The notes beneath the pieces are model-generated. The model saw only the letters and a list, made by a program, of their open reading frames with translations. It was not told the DNA's origin and ran no database searches. The translations under genes and the position numbers were made by a program. Of a stretch of DNA of 64,000 bases, positions 1 through 10,410 are shown in pieces. Each line of letters opens with the position of its first letter. Position 1 is the stretch's first letter. Source of the stretch: Spinacia oleracea (Eukaryota > Streptophyta > Magnoliopsida > Caryophyllales > Amaranthaceae); NCBI RefSeq assembly GCF_020520425.1, contig NC_079487.1, positions 83,271,141 to 83,335,140 on the forward strand, written 5' to 3'.

Positions 1-900
1 TTAAATAACTTAGGGTTTAAGAAATAACCCAATGAAGAGGAGAGATGAAGGCTGCCGGCGGACACAAGGTTGCACGCGGCGATGGTGGTTGATGGGTCGA
101 CGCGGCTGGGCGAGGTGGTGGCTGCGGCTGGCGAATGGTGGTTGCTTCCGCAATGAACAGAGCACGAATGAGGAGGAGTTCACGAACTAACATAGAAAAA
201 AAAAGGAGAACGAAAGAGAAAAGGAAGGACAAGCATTACCGGGCAGTTGGGAGGATCGGCGGCGCGATTAGGTGGTGGCTAAGAGCAGGGCGGCAGGGCG
301 GCAAGGTGATGGTGGCTGGTGGTGCTTCGCAAAACAGAGAGTTCGTGAGGAGGATAGCAAGAACGCGAAAGGGAGAAAGAAAGGTGAGAAGGGAGGGGAA
401 GCTTACCGGACGGCGGAGGAGGGAGGAGTGCCGGCGGTGGTCAGGTGGCTGAAGGTGACGGCGCAGAGGTTAACGTGAAGCAAGGAGGAGGTTTGAGAAG
501 CAATTCACGTGAACTTGGAGTAGAGAAAGGGTTTTGGTGTATTTTTGTTTTTGGCCTTTTTTACGTGAATTGAAAGAGAAGGAAGGAGTAAAGTGTTTTG
601 GGTCTTATTATTTGGGCTTTTCCAATTGGGCTAGAATTAGGAGTTTAGTTTTAGGATTCGAATCCAAAACCGAATAGGATCGTTTTCTAAATTCAATCGA
701 TTTTCGCAATTCAAATTCTTTTTAACTTAAAATTATAAAATTATTTTTGATTTCGTAAATCATTGAAAATATAAAAAAATGTAATAAATAAATATACGTT
801 AAATATATATTTATTTCTAAAATTCATAAATTCTTATTTAAATATAAATAATATACGTTAAAATATATTAATAAAATTTATAAATTTACGGGGGATTACA
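1..900 (-). repeat. Partial LTR of a Ty3/gypsy chromovirus, cut by the window edge
   Basis: On the minus strand the LTR begins at 900 with TGTAATCCCCCG and runs to lower coordinates, leaving the window before its end. Just outside it (901-925, read on the minus strand) is a purine-rich AAGAGGGGTAGAT stretch, the expected polypurine tract, so this is the 3' LTR of an antisense element. The AT-rich first 300 bases and the GC-rich block at about 50-480 match the start of the solo LTR at 29478 in inverted orientation, with visible divergence. Short reading frames in the GC-rich block are proline-rich and not convincing genes. Confidence 0.8.
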
Positions 901-1254
901 ATCTACCCCTCTTAAAAGAAGTTTCGTCCCGAAACTTGACACGAAATTTACCACATTTTCCCCAAAAGCTTTTAACTTATTCTTACTAAAGAAGTACTTG
1001 TGCCACCTATGTGCACTCTTTTGCCAACTCAAAGCTGCTTGTGTTACTCATGAACACATTTTTCTTATGCGGAGAATCTATTTACTTGCATCAACATGTA
1101 TAATTTGCTAAAATAAGTATAAAAATGCATAAAAACACCATAAAAATAGGTAAAAAGCGCGAATTTATATCGCATTCTACCCCTCTTAAAGAAAACGAGG
1201 TACGCCCTCGTAACTCATCTCAGGGAATAACTTTGGATATTTCTCCTCAACGAA

Positions 1255-1443
1255 TTATGTCCTCAATACAATATTCTCACTAAACTCATTCCAACAAGTA
1301 AGACTTCTACAATTCTTTCCATACAATGCCTCAACATGTGTCATCGTAATGCTTGCATGGTGACTATTGATGCACGAAAATTCAATCGAACCTAGGTGGC
1401 CTTCCCAATTACCCTTAAAATCCATAACACACGTTCTCAACAT
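1255..1443 (-). pseudogene. Ty3/gypsy integrase C-terminal remnant
   Basis: The 62-codon open stretch contains GNWEGHLGSIEFSCINSH followed by ASITMTHVEALYGKNCRS. This matches the end of the integrase core of plant Ty3/gypsy elements (normally W..hL..iEFaYN.s.H.Si...PfEALYGr.CR). The catalytic Asp residues further upstream are not in the open frame. It is a fragment of the chromovirus pol polyprotein and cannot be functional. Confidence 0.8.
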
Positions 1444-2159
1444 ATATTCCGTTAGTAATCTTAGTCTGTCTATCGTTTGCAGGGTGGAAAGAAATACTCA
1501 TTTTCAATGTTGTCCCCAAGATTCAACTGGACCTTATTGCCAAAATTTCGGACTTTTGTTCTCGGTAAGGATCTTACAAGTTGCCTTATAAAGGCAATGT
1601 CTCCAAATATTCGTAGATAACACCATAACAGTTAACTCTAAGTCATGGGTTTGGTAATTAGCCTTATAAGGTTTCAATTGACGCGACAACAGCTAAATCT
1701 AGAAAGCTTCCTCACATTTCTCACTTCACTTGAAATTCGATTCCTTTTTCATCAAGTTGGTCATTGGTTTTGCTTACTTCGAAAAGTCTTTCACAACTTC
1801 CTATAATAGTCGTCTAGGCTTAGAGAACTTCAAATATCGGACACGTTCTTTGGAGTAGGTCACTCACTCACATCTTGAATCTTAGCAGGATCTACAGAGA
1901 CTCTTTCTGGTCAACTTTTCCTTTTTACCAAACCTCCTTATGTCATAACTCTTGGTCTTAACTCTTAGCACTTCCACCAATTCATACATTCCCATCTTTT
2001 CAAGACAACAAATGATTTCTAACGATCCTGGACCACTCGAATCCTCTCTTAATTTTATTCCCTTAAGTAACGTAGTTTTCAATCAATTTAGTCTTCACTT
2101 TTCCGTCGGTGTCACTTATACACACATGACTTCAAGATTTGTATACTTCATTTAATAAA

Positions 2160-2817
2160 ACTAGATTCTTTCTAAGCGCCTCCAAAACAATCCTCAAGTG
2201 TTTGTCATGCTCTTTATCATTCCTTGGATAAATCAGGATATCATCAATATAATAACGAACTTAATTCGGAATTCGTGGAAAATCTTATTCATCAAATCCA
2301 TAATTATGGTAGGTGCATTGTTTAACCCAAAAGACATTATTCTAAACCCATAATGACAATAACGAGTCCTAATGAGGTCTTAGGCCCTTATCAGCTATCC
2401 TTAATTGGTGATACTTCAAACACAACTCAGTCTTCGAGAATACACTCGCCCAATTCAATTGATCCAATATGTCCTCTATTCTAGGCAAATGATACTTGTT
2501 CTTGATGGTGTTTAGCTCCCTAAAATCGATGCATGATTCCATACTCTTGTCTTTTCCTTAAAAAACAACACAAGAGTTCCCCACTGTGATGCACTAGGCC
2601 TAATATACCCCTTAACAAAACAACTCTTGCAACTGCGTCTTAATTCGCTCATTTCGAGAGGTGCCATGCTATAAGGTGCCTTGGATATAGGTGTCGTTCC
2701 AGGAATTAATTCTATAATGAACTCAAGGGCTCTAACATGTAACATACTTGCACTTTCACTTGGAAACACATCAATGAATCCACTCACAATGACAAACATC
2801 CTCGATTTTGACTCCAA
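2160..2817 (-). pseudogene. Ty3/gypsy reverse transcriptase remnant
   Basis: The open frame at 2817-2512 carries PGTTPISKAPYSMAPLEMSE and KGYIRPSASQWGTLVLF, the N-terminal fingers of a Ty3/gypsy reverse transcriptase. Beyond a frameshift the minus strand continues [19 protein letters not shown], and after more stops it reads YIDDILIY at about 2252-2237, the catalytic Y-x-D-D box. Several frameshifts and stops break the domain, so it is a dead copy. It sits between the gag and integrase remnants, as expected. Confidence 0.85.
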
Positions 2818-3061
2818 GTTCTTTATTCACCTCAAACACACTACAGAAAAATAGCTCACGCTCCCTATTCATCAATTTCCTCACTCGCATTACAGAAATA
2901 ACCAAAGGTTCTTGGACTACCCAAAACATCTATACTAGGTCAATCTTCCAATATGGTTCCTTACATTTACTTTCTGAATTTCACGGTACGTCTATCTTAG
3001 CCTTGTACAAACTTAGTCAATTCCATCCTAAGGTTTATGAGTTCTTGTGCCTTTTGCTTTC

Positions 3062-3454
3062 TCATAAAAGGAGTTTCCTTAAGGCAGTAACAAACGAATC
3101 CCAATTGAATCTCTCAACAATGCTAAGTCTAACCCTATTTTCTCTCCACCACAAATCAGCCTCATCTTCCAAGTACAGTACAACTTGACCCACTCTCCTG
3201 TTCTCAAGACAGTTCACATCCCCAAACAGTTTCTCAAACTCTCTAACCCAGTTCTCTAGAATGGTAGGATCAGCTTGCTTCTTAAAGTATGGTGGCTTAA
3301 CTTTGGTTAGTCTCTCAAACATGTCCCCAGTAGAATCAGGACGCTCAGTTCTCTCTTCAGCCAGTCTTCCCGCCAAAAGGCGAATAGCAGCAACTAACTC
3401 ACTATTGCTTGACATTCTAGTGTGCGACCTAAAATTAATCACTCTACGATACAT
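3062..3454 (-). pseudogene. Ty3/gypsy gag N-terminal remnant
   Basis: A 130-codon frame includes FERLTKVKPPYFKKQADPT, ENWVREFEKLF and EDEADLWW. These are the capsid signatures of chromovirus gag proteins (KPP.F.G..dP..a..Wl...ekiF ... gdA..WW). The frame ends before the rest of the capsid and the zinc knuckle. Codons before VAAIRLLAG may be 5' leader rather than protein. It belongs to the same decayed antisense element as the RT and integrase fragments. Confidence 0.75.
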
Positions 3455-3671
3455 AATTCATATGTCCCCTCTACGAAAGAAATTTATATTTGATCATAGA
3501 GATCGCATCAACAAACACTTATTCAAGAATGTACACCAATAATAGAGCAATCATCGTCACTCATTCAAGAAAATATCCCTATCAAGGACATACAATTTGA
3601 AAACCAATGAATGGAAGTTCAATCACAACAAATAAGTAATAATATTCCCATTCGCGTGCCTAAAATAAACT

Positions 3672-5347
3672 TTTTTTTTAGATTGATTTAGTTTGATTTT
3701 AGTTTCTTTTCTTTTTGTTTGTTTCTTTTTGTTTCCCTTTTTGGTGTGTTTTCTTATTTTCTTCCTTTTTCTTTTGTTTTGATTTCCTTTTTTTCAAGGA
3801 GAGTTTTTCTAGGTTTTCTTAGGCAATATTCTTGATTGGGGCATATAAAATTGGAACTTGTATATTAGAATGCTTTTATACCTAATTGGTAGATTTTTAC
3901 ACGGTTCTTAATGTCTTGGGTCGAGTCTAGGATTTGGTGTCAAGAAAGTTGGTTGAACTATGGGTAGCATGCGTCATGAACTCTTGGCTTGTGGTAAGAT
4001 GGTGTCGATTTCTCTAGTGATTTGAAGCCGGAGAGAATGGTATTTTCTCCCTTGTGAGGTTCATGCTCAAAAATAAGCCCAAACACATTTTCATATATTG
4101 AGTGGCATGGATCCTTAGCATTGACTTTCTTGTCTCCCGAGTTTGACCATTTCCTTCCCGAGACCGCGACCGAACTACTTTAAGGGGCGATAGAGGCATT
4201 TCTTTCGGTGACTATTTTTCTTTTTAGTTTAGGACTCTATTTTCTTATTTTTCTCATATGTTTTTGTTTGCATTTGCCCTTTGATAGCCATTTTAGCCTT
4301 GACCCTTCATTTCTTATGAGCACATTACAAGCCTAATAGCCTTTGTTTTGTTTTCACCCTTAGAAGTGATAGTGAAGCTTAGAGTTATGATGCTTGTTGT
4401 TTTGGAGTAATTATGCAAAGTTGAGGAATGAATGTTGTTTGGTATGAACGGCAAAGTTTTGGAAGAATGTTGTATATAGTGAATAATTGTTGCAAAAGCA
4501 AAAAAGAGAGTAAAGTTTTGAAAAAAAAAGCCAAAAATAGAGAAAAAAAAACAAGGCATGAAAAGTTTCATTTGAAACACAAAAAAAGAGGAAAATTAAA
4601 TCAAGGAAAAAACGCAAAAAAAAAAAGAGTTGTAGTTTAGAATTGTTGTTGAATAAGCTTGGGGGTACCCCAAATAAGTGGTACGAGTTTGTGTTTGGTT
4701 CAAAATGCTTGAGTTTAGTTCTATCATTGCGCTTCACTTTAGGTATGATCACCAAATGGCCAAATTTGTTCCGCGCCTTACCCCTAGCCTACGTTACGCA
4801 CTAAAAGCCCTCTTGACCCTTTAGAGTTGAGTCATTGTCGGTGGAGGAAGGATTTGGTCAAGCTTAAGGAACAAGGTTGTCATGCTAAGATGTCGGGTAG
4901 CCTAATGTTGATAATATGGCGCCTTCGCGGTGTCTTGAGACGCTATTCTCAAGGGTGCATAAGATCTAGAGATTTGGCGTGGTATGCCCGGATGTAGGGG
5001 GATTGACTAGTGCTTGCCCTTAGTTCACTTTGCTTGATTCTCGAATCTTTCACTCGGTTTAGGACATTAGTTAGCGTGTACTCATTTATTTGATAAGTAA
5101 TATTAGTGTTCTTCTATACTTGTTCCATAATAAAGCCCATCTTGAATTTTGTAGTTTAATTTCTTTTCTTTTCTTTTCTTCTTCTTTTCTTTCTTTCTTT
5201 TCTTGGTTTGTGTTTTCCATTTTAGTCTTTCCTTGATTAGATTTGCTAGATTTTGATTTTGGTAAATTTTTAGAATCTGATTCGCTCATTCTTCCTTAGT
5301 TGAGTTTAGTATGCTAGAGACTAGCAAACGCTTAGCTTGGGGGAGTT
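3672..5347 (+). mobile_element. 3' internal non-coding region of an Athila-type element, 5'-truncated
   Basis: This stretch is nearly identical to 13926-15615, the region between ORF-1 and LTR2 of the next unit. It contains no convincing reading frame. It holds an A-rich block (4500-4630), a CT-rich microsatellite-like block (5160-5212), and ends with the polypurine tract GCTTGGGGGAGTT directly before LTR1. It begins abruptly at about 3672 beside the decayed chromovirus, so the rest of this first unit has been lost. Confidence 0.85.
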
Positions 5348-5524
5348 TGATGGGCGACATTTATGTCGCTCTTAGCCTAGGATTTTATGTTAGTTTTTAT
5401 GCTTTTTATAGTTTTTATAGCTTTTTGTGTGAGATTTATAAGTTTTGTTCCATCTTGTGCTTTATAGGTGATCTTGATGAAAAATGATGGAAAACAAGTG
5501 AATTCGAGCCAAAACAGGGCTTGT

Positions 5525-5952
5525 GCGGTCGAGTGGCGTTTTGTGCGCCCGAATAGAGTAGTGAAAATGGAGTTCATGGAATTTCCAGTTTTGTGCGATC
5601 GAATGCCCTTTGTTGTTCGGTCGCACAGAATGGATTTCTAAGACAGAATGCCCCAAAATTGGGAAACGACCGCACAAGGCCTTATGTTCGACAGCACAGC
5701 ATTTGTTCGACCGCACAACTTTTTGAGTTCGACTGCACAAAAGTTGTGCGCACGATTAGTTCTTCTTGTTCGACCGAATAGAGCTGCAAAGGAGACTTGA
5801 GCCAAAGAAACCCCATTCGACCGAACAGGATTTTACGTTCGGTCGCACAGGACGAAGGAAATGATCTTCGCTGTCTTCGCTCGCACAGGACTACATTTGG
5901 TCGAACAAAGTAATTTACGTTTGGTCGCACAGTGGGTACGTGCGACCGAATC
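5525..5952 (+). promoter_or_regulatory. Array of 12-bp inverted motifs in the U3 part of LTR1
   Basis: About sixteen degenerate copies of TTCGGTCGCACA or its complement TGTGCGACCGAA lie within about 430 bases upstream of the TATA box. Several form facing pairs. One is TGTGCGATCGAA (5592-5603), a 12-base gap, then TTCGGTCGCACA (5616-5627), able to form a hairpin. The same array is in LTR2 (about 15790-16220). A variant array is in the antisense LTR (34795-35190). A further block lies at 10525-10712 before ORF-1. Position suggests an enhancer or protein-binding array; function is inference. Confidence 0.6.
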
Positions 5953-6001
5953 GCAGCGCGGGCTGCTTTTTTTCGAACTTTGGCTTCTATTTGGGGAAAC
6001 T

Positions 6002-6010
6002 TATAAATAT
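6002..6010 (+). promoter_or_regulatory. Putative TATA box of LTR1
   Basis: TATAAATAT lies just downstream of the inverted-motif array and about 1 kb before the LTR end. LTR2 has TATAAATAG at the same place (16269-16277). This fits a U3 promoter with transcription starting some 30 bases further on. Confidence 0.5.
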
Positions 6011-7028
6011 ATTTTTCGATTTATTTTGTAGAGAGTAGAATTTTAGTTGATAATTGGAGATTCTAAAAGTAGATTTTCAGCAATTCTAGAGAGAGAAACT
6101 CTCCTCCATTCAAGCTTCAATTTGTAATCCTTCTTAACTCTTCTTCAATTTTGCAATTTAATTCTTAGTTTCTTAATTCTTGCTCTTGCTTTGTTGTTGA
6201 TTGTTCTTCAATTCCTTAATTTCTTGAATTCTTGATTTCATTGATTGAAGTTACTTTTATTCTTAATTGCTAGTTGATTGTGCAATTGAATTCTTAAATT
6301 CTCTTCTCTTACTCCTTCAATTTCATGCTTTCTAGCTTAGAATTAATGGATTGCTTAATTTCTAGAATGACTAGTGAGTAGAATTAGGTTAGGGAAAGGG
6401 GAGAATCTAGGGGCTTAATTAGGGGAAATTGATGATTGATTGTTGATTGATTCATGTGATTAAATATGATTTGATGATAGGACATCCATGCTAATTGATT
6501 GGTAGTTGCAAATGCTATTCTATTAGAATCACGTGGAACCATAGGTTAGGTTTGGCGAGAGATTGTGGGCCTATCTTGGGTGATCAAATGGCGGTGCCTA
6601 TTATATGTTAGTTAGTTCAATCTAGGATTAGGCGAAAGCTCTTCCGTGGATTAGACACTTAGCGTTCCCTATCCGAGAGGTGGCGAGTTCGTCTTTAGAT
6701 GCTATTTGCCTAATCGTCACTTCGTTGCATGATCATCATTGCTAGATAGTTGAATTCATTTCCCCCGATTTCCCTAGTCTATCCCCGAATCCCTAACATC
6801 TCCCTTTCTTGATTCAATTTAGCATAATTCATAGTTTTTTTTTAGATTCTTAAAAGTGACAATTCAAAACCAAATTCTTGTTCGAACTAGATTGACTTTC
6901 AAACTCGATAACCACCGTTTCTTTGGGACGATCCCTTTGCTTTCCGCTAGCCGGTTAGTTGATTGGTTTTATAAATATTGTTTTCATAGGTTGTTTTCTA
7001 TCAACGACGGAAAATACACCTATCAAAA

Positions 7029-7046
7029 TGGCGCCGTTGCCGGGGA
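7029..7046 (+). other. Primer binding site, tRNA-Asp type
   Basis: TGGCGCCGTTGCCGGGGA starts three bases after the LTR1 end. It is complementary to the 3' end of plant tRNA-Asp including CCA. A tRNA-Asp primer site is characteristic of the Athila lineage. Confidence 0.9.
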
Positions 7047-7165
7047 ACGGTTGTTGTTTTTTAGTTTTAGTTGAGACTAGTTCATCATTAGAAAATACAA
7101 AAACATTGCAATTTCGCTTAGCTTTCTTTTTCCTTGGCATTGCTCACGGTTTTTCTTGAGTTTGT

Positions 7166-8612
7166 ATGCTTGTTAGGGGGCGTTCTCGTCAAAGGATCCT
7201 CCATCCTCTTGACCTTGAATTGGAAAGGACACTTAGGAGACAAAGGCGTGTACGGTCTAGCTCATCAAGCAATAACAAATTCGCATCGTTGAGTGTTGGT
7301 GAGGAACAACAAGAGAGTGAGCAAGTGTTTGAGAACATGGCGCTCCCGGTTAAGAACTTGGGAATACCGGGGGCATTCGAAGCTACATGTGGTATTCAAG
7401 CCCCAACAACGGGTGCCAACAACTTTGAGATCAAGCCCGCCTTGATCAATTTGGTGCAAAGCCACCCCTTTTGTGGGAAGAGTAATGAATCACCTCACGA
7501 ACATCTCAAACAGTTCGAGCACTATTGTGACACAATCAAGCACAATGGTGTCACATCGGATTATGTGAGGTTGACATTGTTTCGGTTCTCTCTACTTGGG
7601 CGATCAAGTGATTGGCTTGACAAGGAGGTTAAGCCTAACTCACTTCGGACTTGGACCGAAGTGACAAGTGCATTCTTAAACAAGTTCTACTCGCATGGGA
7701 AGACGGCGGAGTGTCGCCACAAGATCCAATCCTTTGAGCAAAAGCGAGATGAGTCACTCTTCGAAGCTTGGGATCGTTTCAAGGAGTACCAAAGGGAATG
7801 CCCACACCATGGGATTCCTAAATGGTTGTTGCTCCAAACATTTTACTTGGGGTTGAGTCCAAGTTCGAAGACACGCGGGAGGCCCCATCATGAATAAAAC
7901 TGAGGATCAAATAGAGGAAATCATTGAGGATGTAGTTCAAAACTACCAATCTTGGCATGTAGGCACAAGGGATTATGATGGGAAAGGTAGGAGTGAAGAT
8001 GGTAAGGGTTCGGTGTACGCCATAGAGCAAGCACGGATGATAGAGAAGCTTACCTCGCGCTTGGAGAAGCTTGAAAACACACCATTCGCGGGGAGAGCTT
8101 CGAGCCAACCGCCATCACCGTCTACAATCCCTCCTCCCTCGGCCACTCTTCTCTCTAAAGGGAAGGGCAAGGTTAGTTCTTATGGCTCAATGCCTCCGGG
8201 CACATTCTTTTGTGAAAATTGCCAAGACTATAGTCATTCCCCCGATGCATGCCCCTTAGTTCATAACTTGTCATTTGTGGATTATGGCCCTTCGTATGAA
8301 GGAGAGTTTGATGTAGAGTATGCTAATGCCATCAATGAGAGGTCTAGGAATGATAACCCTAACAATCCTAATTTTCCTAGGCAACCTAGAGGGCCCTCCA
8401 TGTATGGTCCCCATCAAGGCTATGGCCAAGGAAGTGGGTATGATAGTCAAAATCGAGGTGGCTATAGAGCACAAGGCTATCAAAGCCAAGCGCCCTATGG
8501 TCAAGCTCAAGGTTTTGGCAATCAAGGCCAATTCAACCAAGGGGGTTATAATCCCAACCATCAAGGTGGAGGGGTTATAACTACTCTTATGGGCAATTTA
8601 GGTGTGCCTTAA
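7166..8612 (+). pseudogene. gag: Athila gag, N-terminal and middle part, frameshifted
   Basis: Translation starts at ATG 7166 (MLVRGRSRQRILHPLDLE). The capsid region includes PALINLVQSHPFCGKSNESP and SDWLDKEVKPNSLRTWTEV, typical of the plant retrotransposon gag domain. Compared with the copies at 17433 and 33577, about 14 bases are missing near 7873 (around TSLDAGAGVP), so the frame shifts and continues from 7890. A CCHC zinc knuckle follows (CENCQDYSHSPDAC, CX2CX4HX4C), then a Gly/Gln/Tyr-rich tail. A second loss of two bases in a run of G near 8575 shifts the frame again. The protein would bind and package element RNA; this copy is broken. Confidence 0.9.
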
Positions 8613-8626
8613 GTGGGGGTTATCCT

Positions 8627-10261
8627 TTGAACTCGGGAGTTCCTTATGGTGCATCTCAATTGCCACCTCCCGGATTCAATGGACCGAGGACCTTTGGCAA
8701 CCAATATCAAGCAAACCTTAGTGGTTATGGCGTTGCACCTCCACCACTCCCGCCTCTCAAGTCTAATCTTGAGGCTCTCATGGAGTCGTTTGTGGGGGCG
8801 CAAGCCAAGAAGAATGTCGAGTTTGAGGATGGATTCAAACAATCCAACACTCACTTGAAGATGATTGAGACCCAACTTGCTCAACTAGCTAGCACTATCA
8901 AAGAGCAACAAGTGCATACAAGTCTCCCACCCCAAGGTCAACCTCCTAAGCAATTGTATGCCATTGTGACAAGGAGTGGGAAGACCTTAGATGATAGTGC
9001 TATGCATGTTGAAGCTCCTAGCTCTAGGGGTGAGAGTTCTATGGGAAATGAGTCCTCGGACCGTGATGATGCAGAAGAGAAGTCACATGTCGACGACATG
9101 AGTGATGGTGATAAGTCAAAGGAGACGCCTCTTCCTCCTCTCCCAACTCCTTTTTCCCCCTATCCCCATAGACACAAATTGGATGTGCAATTCGCAAAAT
9201 TTCTTGTGATTCTTCGACAATTGTATGTCACTATCCCCTTTACGGATGCTTTGAAACAAATGCCTTCTTATACGAGATTTCTCAAGGAAATCTTGAGTGG
9301 GAAGCGAGATCTTAAAGAAATGTTGAGTGGGAAGCGAGATCTTGACGTAAAGGAGACGGTGAACCTCACCGAAAATTGTAGTGCTATCCTTCTTAACAAA
9401 ACGCCACCCAAACTCAAAGACCCAGGAAGTTTTTCTATCCCTTGTGCTATTAAGGAGCTTGAAATAAGCAATGCCTTGTGTGATTTGGGTGCTAGCGTTT
9501 GTATACTACCTTATTCGGTGTTTTCCAAGCTTGACGTTGGAGATCTTGTCCCAACCAACATCACCTTGCAACTTGCCGACCGTTCGGTCAAGTATCCTAT
9601 TGGCAAGGTTGAGGATGTTCCCCTAGTGGTTGGCGAGCTTACTTTCCTTGTGGATTTCGTCGTCTTGGACATTGATGAGGATGCCCATACCCCCATTATC
9701 TTGGTGAGGCCATTTTTGGCCACCGCGGGTGCTCTTATCGATGTGCAAGAAGGACTAATCACTTTGAAAGCGGGAGACGCCAAGGCTAGTTTCAAGCTTG
9801 CAATTGATGAACATTGTTGCTCTAAAATGAAAAGTTGCATGAAAATTGACACTCTTGCTTGTGTTGAGAACAACCACTCTTGTGCTAATTCTTCTAACAA
9901 TTTTCATGTTTCTAAGTGTGCTAATGAGCTTCCTAGGTCCTCTCTTGATGACAAGAATGTCCATGGAGTCCCAAAGGCGCTTGGGGATGAGCTTGAAGAT
10001 GTTGTAACCATCCCCGAGATATTTGAAATGCATGTTGATGATGATAATGGAGCTAAACCCTCCAAAGTGTTTCATGGATCGGCTAAGAAAGACAAGAAGT
10101 CAGCTAAGAGTCCATCGAGTCCCGAGGAGGGGCATGTTGGTGGATTATTTGGTTACCGCCTCTTGAATGGTGATGTCGGCAAGATCTTTGTGCCCAAAGG
10201 GGCAAAGAAATTCATGTTGACTAGTGTTGACCCAAGGTTGGTTGTCTTTGACCCCCCTTGA
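8627..10261 (+). pseudogene. Athila gag C-terminus and aspartic protease
   Basis: After the second frameshift this 544-codon frame continues the polyprotein: a proline-rich linker, KSNLEALMESFVGAQAKKN with predicted helix, an acidic stretch, then a retropepsin-like domain at about residues 255-395. Its catalytic motif reads LCDLGASVCILP (D-L-G-A in place of D-S/T-G-A, as is common in plant Athila proteases), with a later ILVRPFLATAGALIDV flap-to-C-terminal region. The frame also has a 30-bp in-frame duplication (LSGKRDL twice, 9288-9345). It ends in a stop at 10261 where reverse transcriptase should follow; no RT, RNase H or integrase sequence is present. Confidence 0.88.
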
Positions 10262-10273
10262 CCTTTTGGGGGG

Positions 10274-10410
10274 GTCCGTCAAGCTAATGACGTTAAACGA
10301 GCGCTACCGGGAGGCAACCCGTGTATTGGTCTCATTCTTGTCCCCCCATGATCTTTGTGGGGATTCGTCAAGCTAATGACGTTAAACGAGCGCTACCCGG
10401 GAGGCAACCC
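10274..10410 (+). repeat. Duplicated post-pol motif of Athila elements
   Basis: Two copies (10274-10320 and 10363-10410, about 90 bases apart) share CAAGCTAATGACGTTAAAC, GAGCGCTACC and GGGAGGCAACCC. From memory, this motif normally follows the end of pol in Athila-lineage elements. Here it comes only 13 bases after the protease frame, so pol was lost between protease and this motif. The role of the motif is not known to me. Confidence 0.7.

Larger units (their letters stand above)
901..3668 (-). mobile_element. Decayed Ty3/gypsy chromovirus internal region, antisense
   Basis: Read on the minus strand, remnants come in the order gag (3454-3062), reverse transcriptase (2817 to about 2160) and integrase (1443-1255), then a polypurine tract and the LTR at 900. 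This gag-RT-INT order is the Ty3/gypsy order. Frameshifts, stops and deletions lie throughout: protease, RNase H and most of integrase are missing or unreadable. The 5' LTR and primer binding site are absent, because the element meets Athila sequence at about 3670. Confidence 0.8.
5348..7025 (+). repeat. Athila-type LTR1
   Basis: The 1,678-bp LTR begins TGATGGGCGACA right after the polypurine tract and ends CACCTATCA right before the primer binding site, giving the TGAT...ATCA ends typical of Athila LTRs. It is nearly identical to LTR2 (15616-17292, 1,677 bp). Because 3' internal sequence lies on its left and a PBS plus gag on its right, it serves as the 3' LTR of the left remnant and the 5' LTR of the next unit. 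Confidence 0.92.

Noticed and set aside
3669-3680. A 5' target duplication for the plus-strand Athila array
   Set aside because: The bases after LTR3 (GGAGA) are not found next to the array start, and the left unit is truncated, so no duplication can be claimed.
4314-4755. Phenylalanine-rich minus-strand frames, repeated at 14574-15015
   Set aside because: They are translations of the A-rich block in the Athila 3' internal region. Presence in both copies only reflects duplication.
5462-5930. Several overlapping frames of 60-90 codons on both strands in the LTR
   Set aside because: They come from reading through the GC-rich inverted motifs. They have Arg/Ser/Cys-rich repetitive composition and different frames in each LTR copy.
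5525-5952. CRISPR-like regularity of short repeats in the LTR
   Set aside because: Units are degenerate, in both orientations and unevenly spaced, and lie in a plant LTR. They are not an array of identical repeats with spacers.
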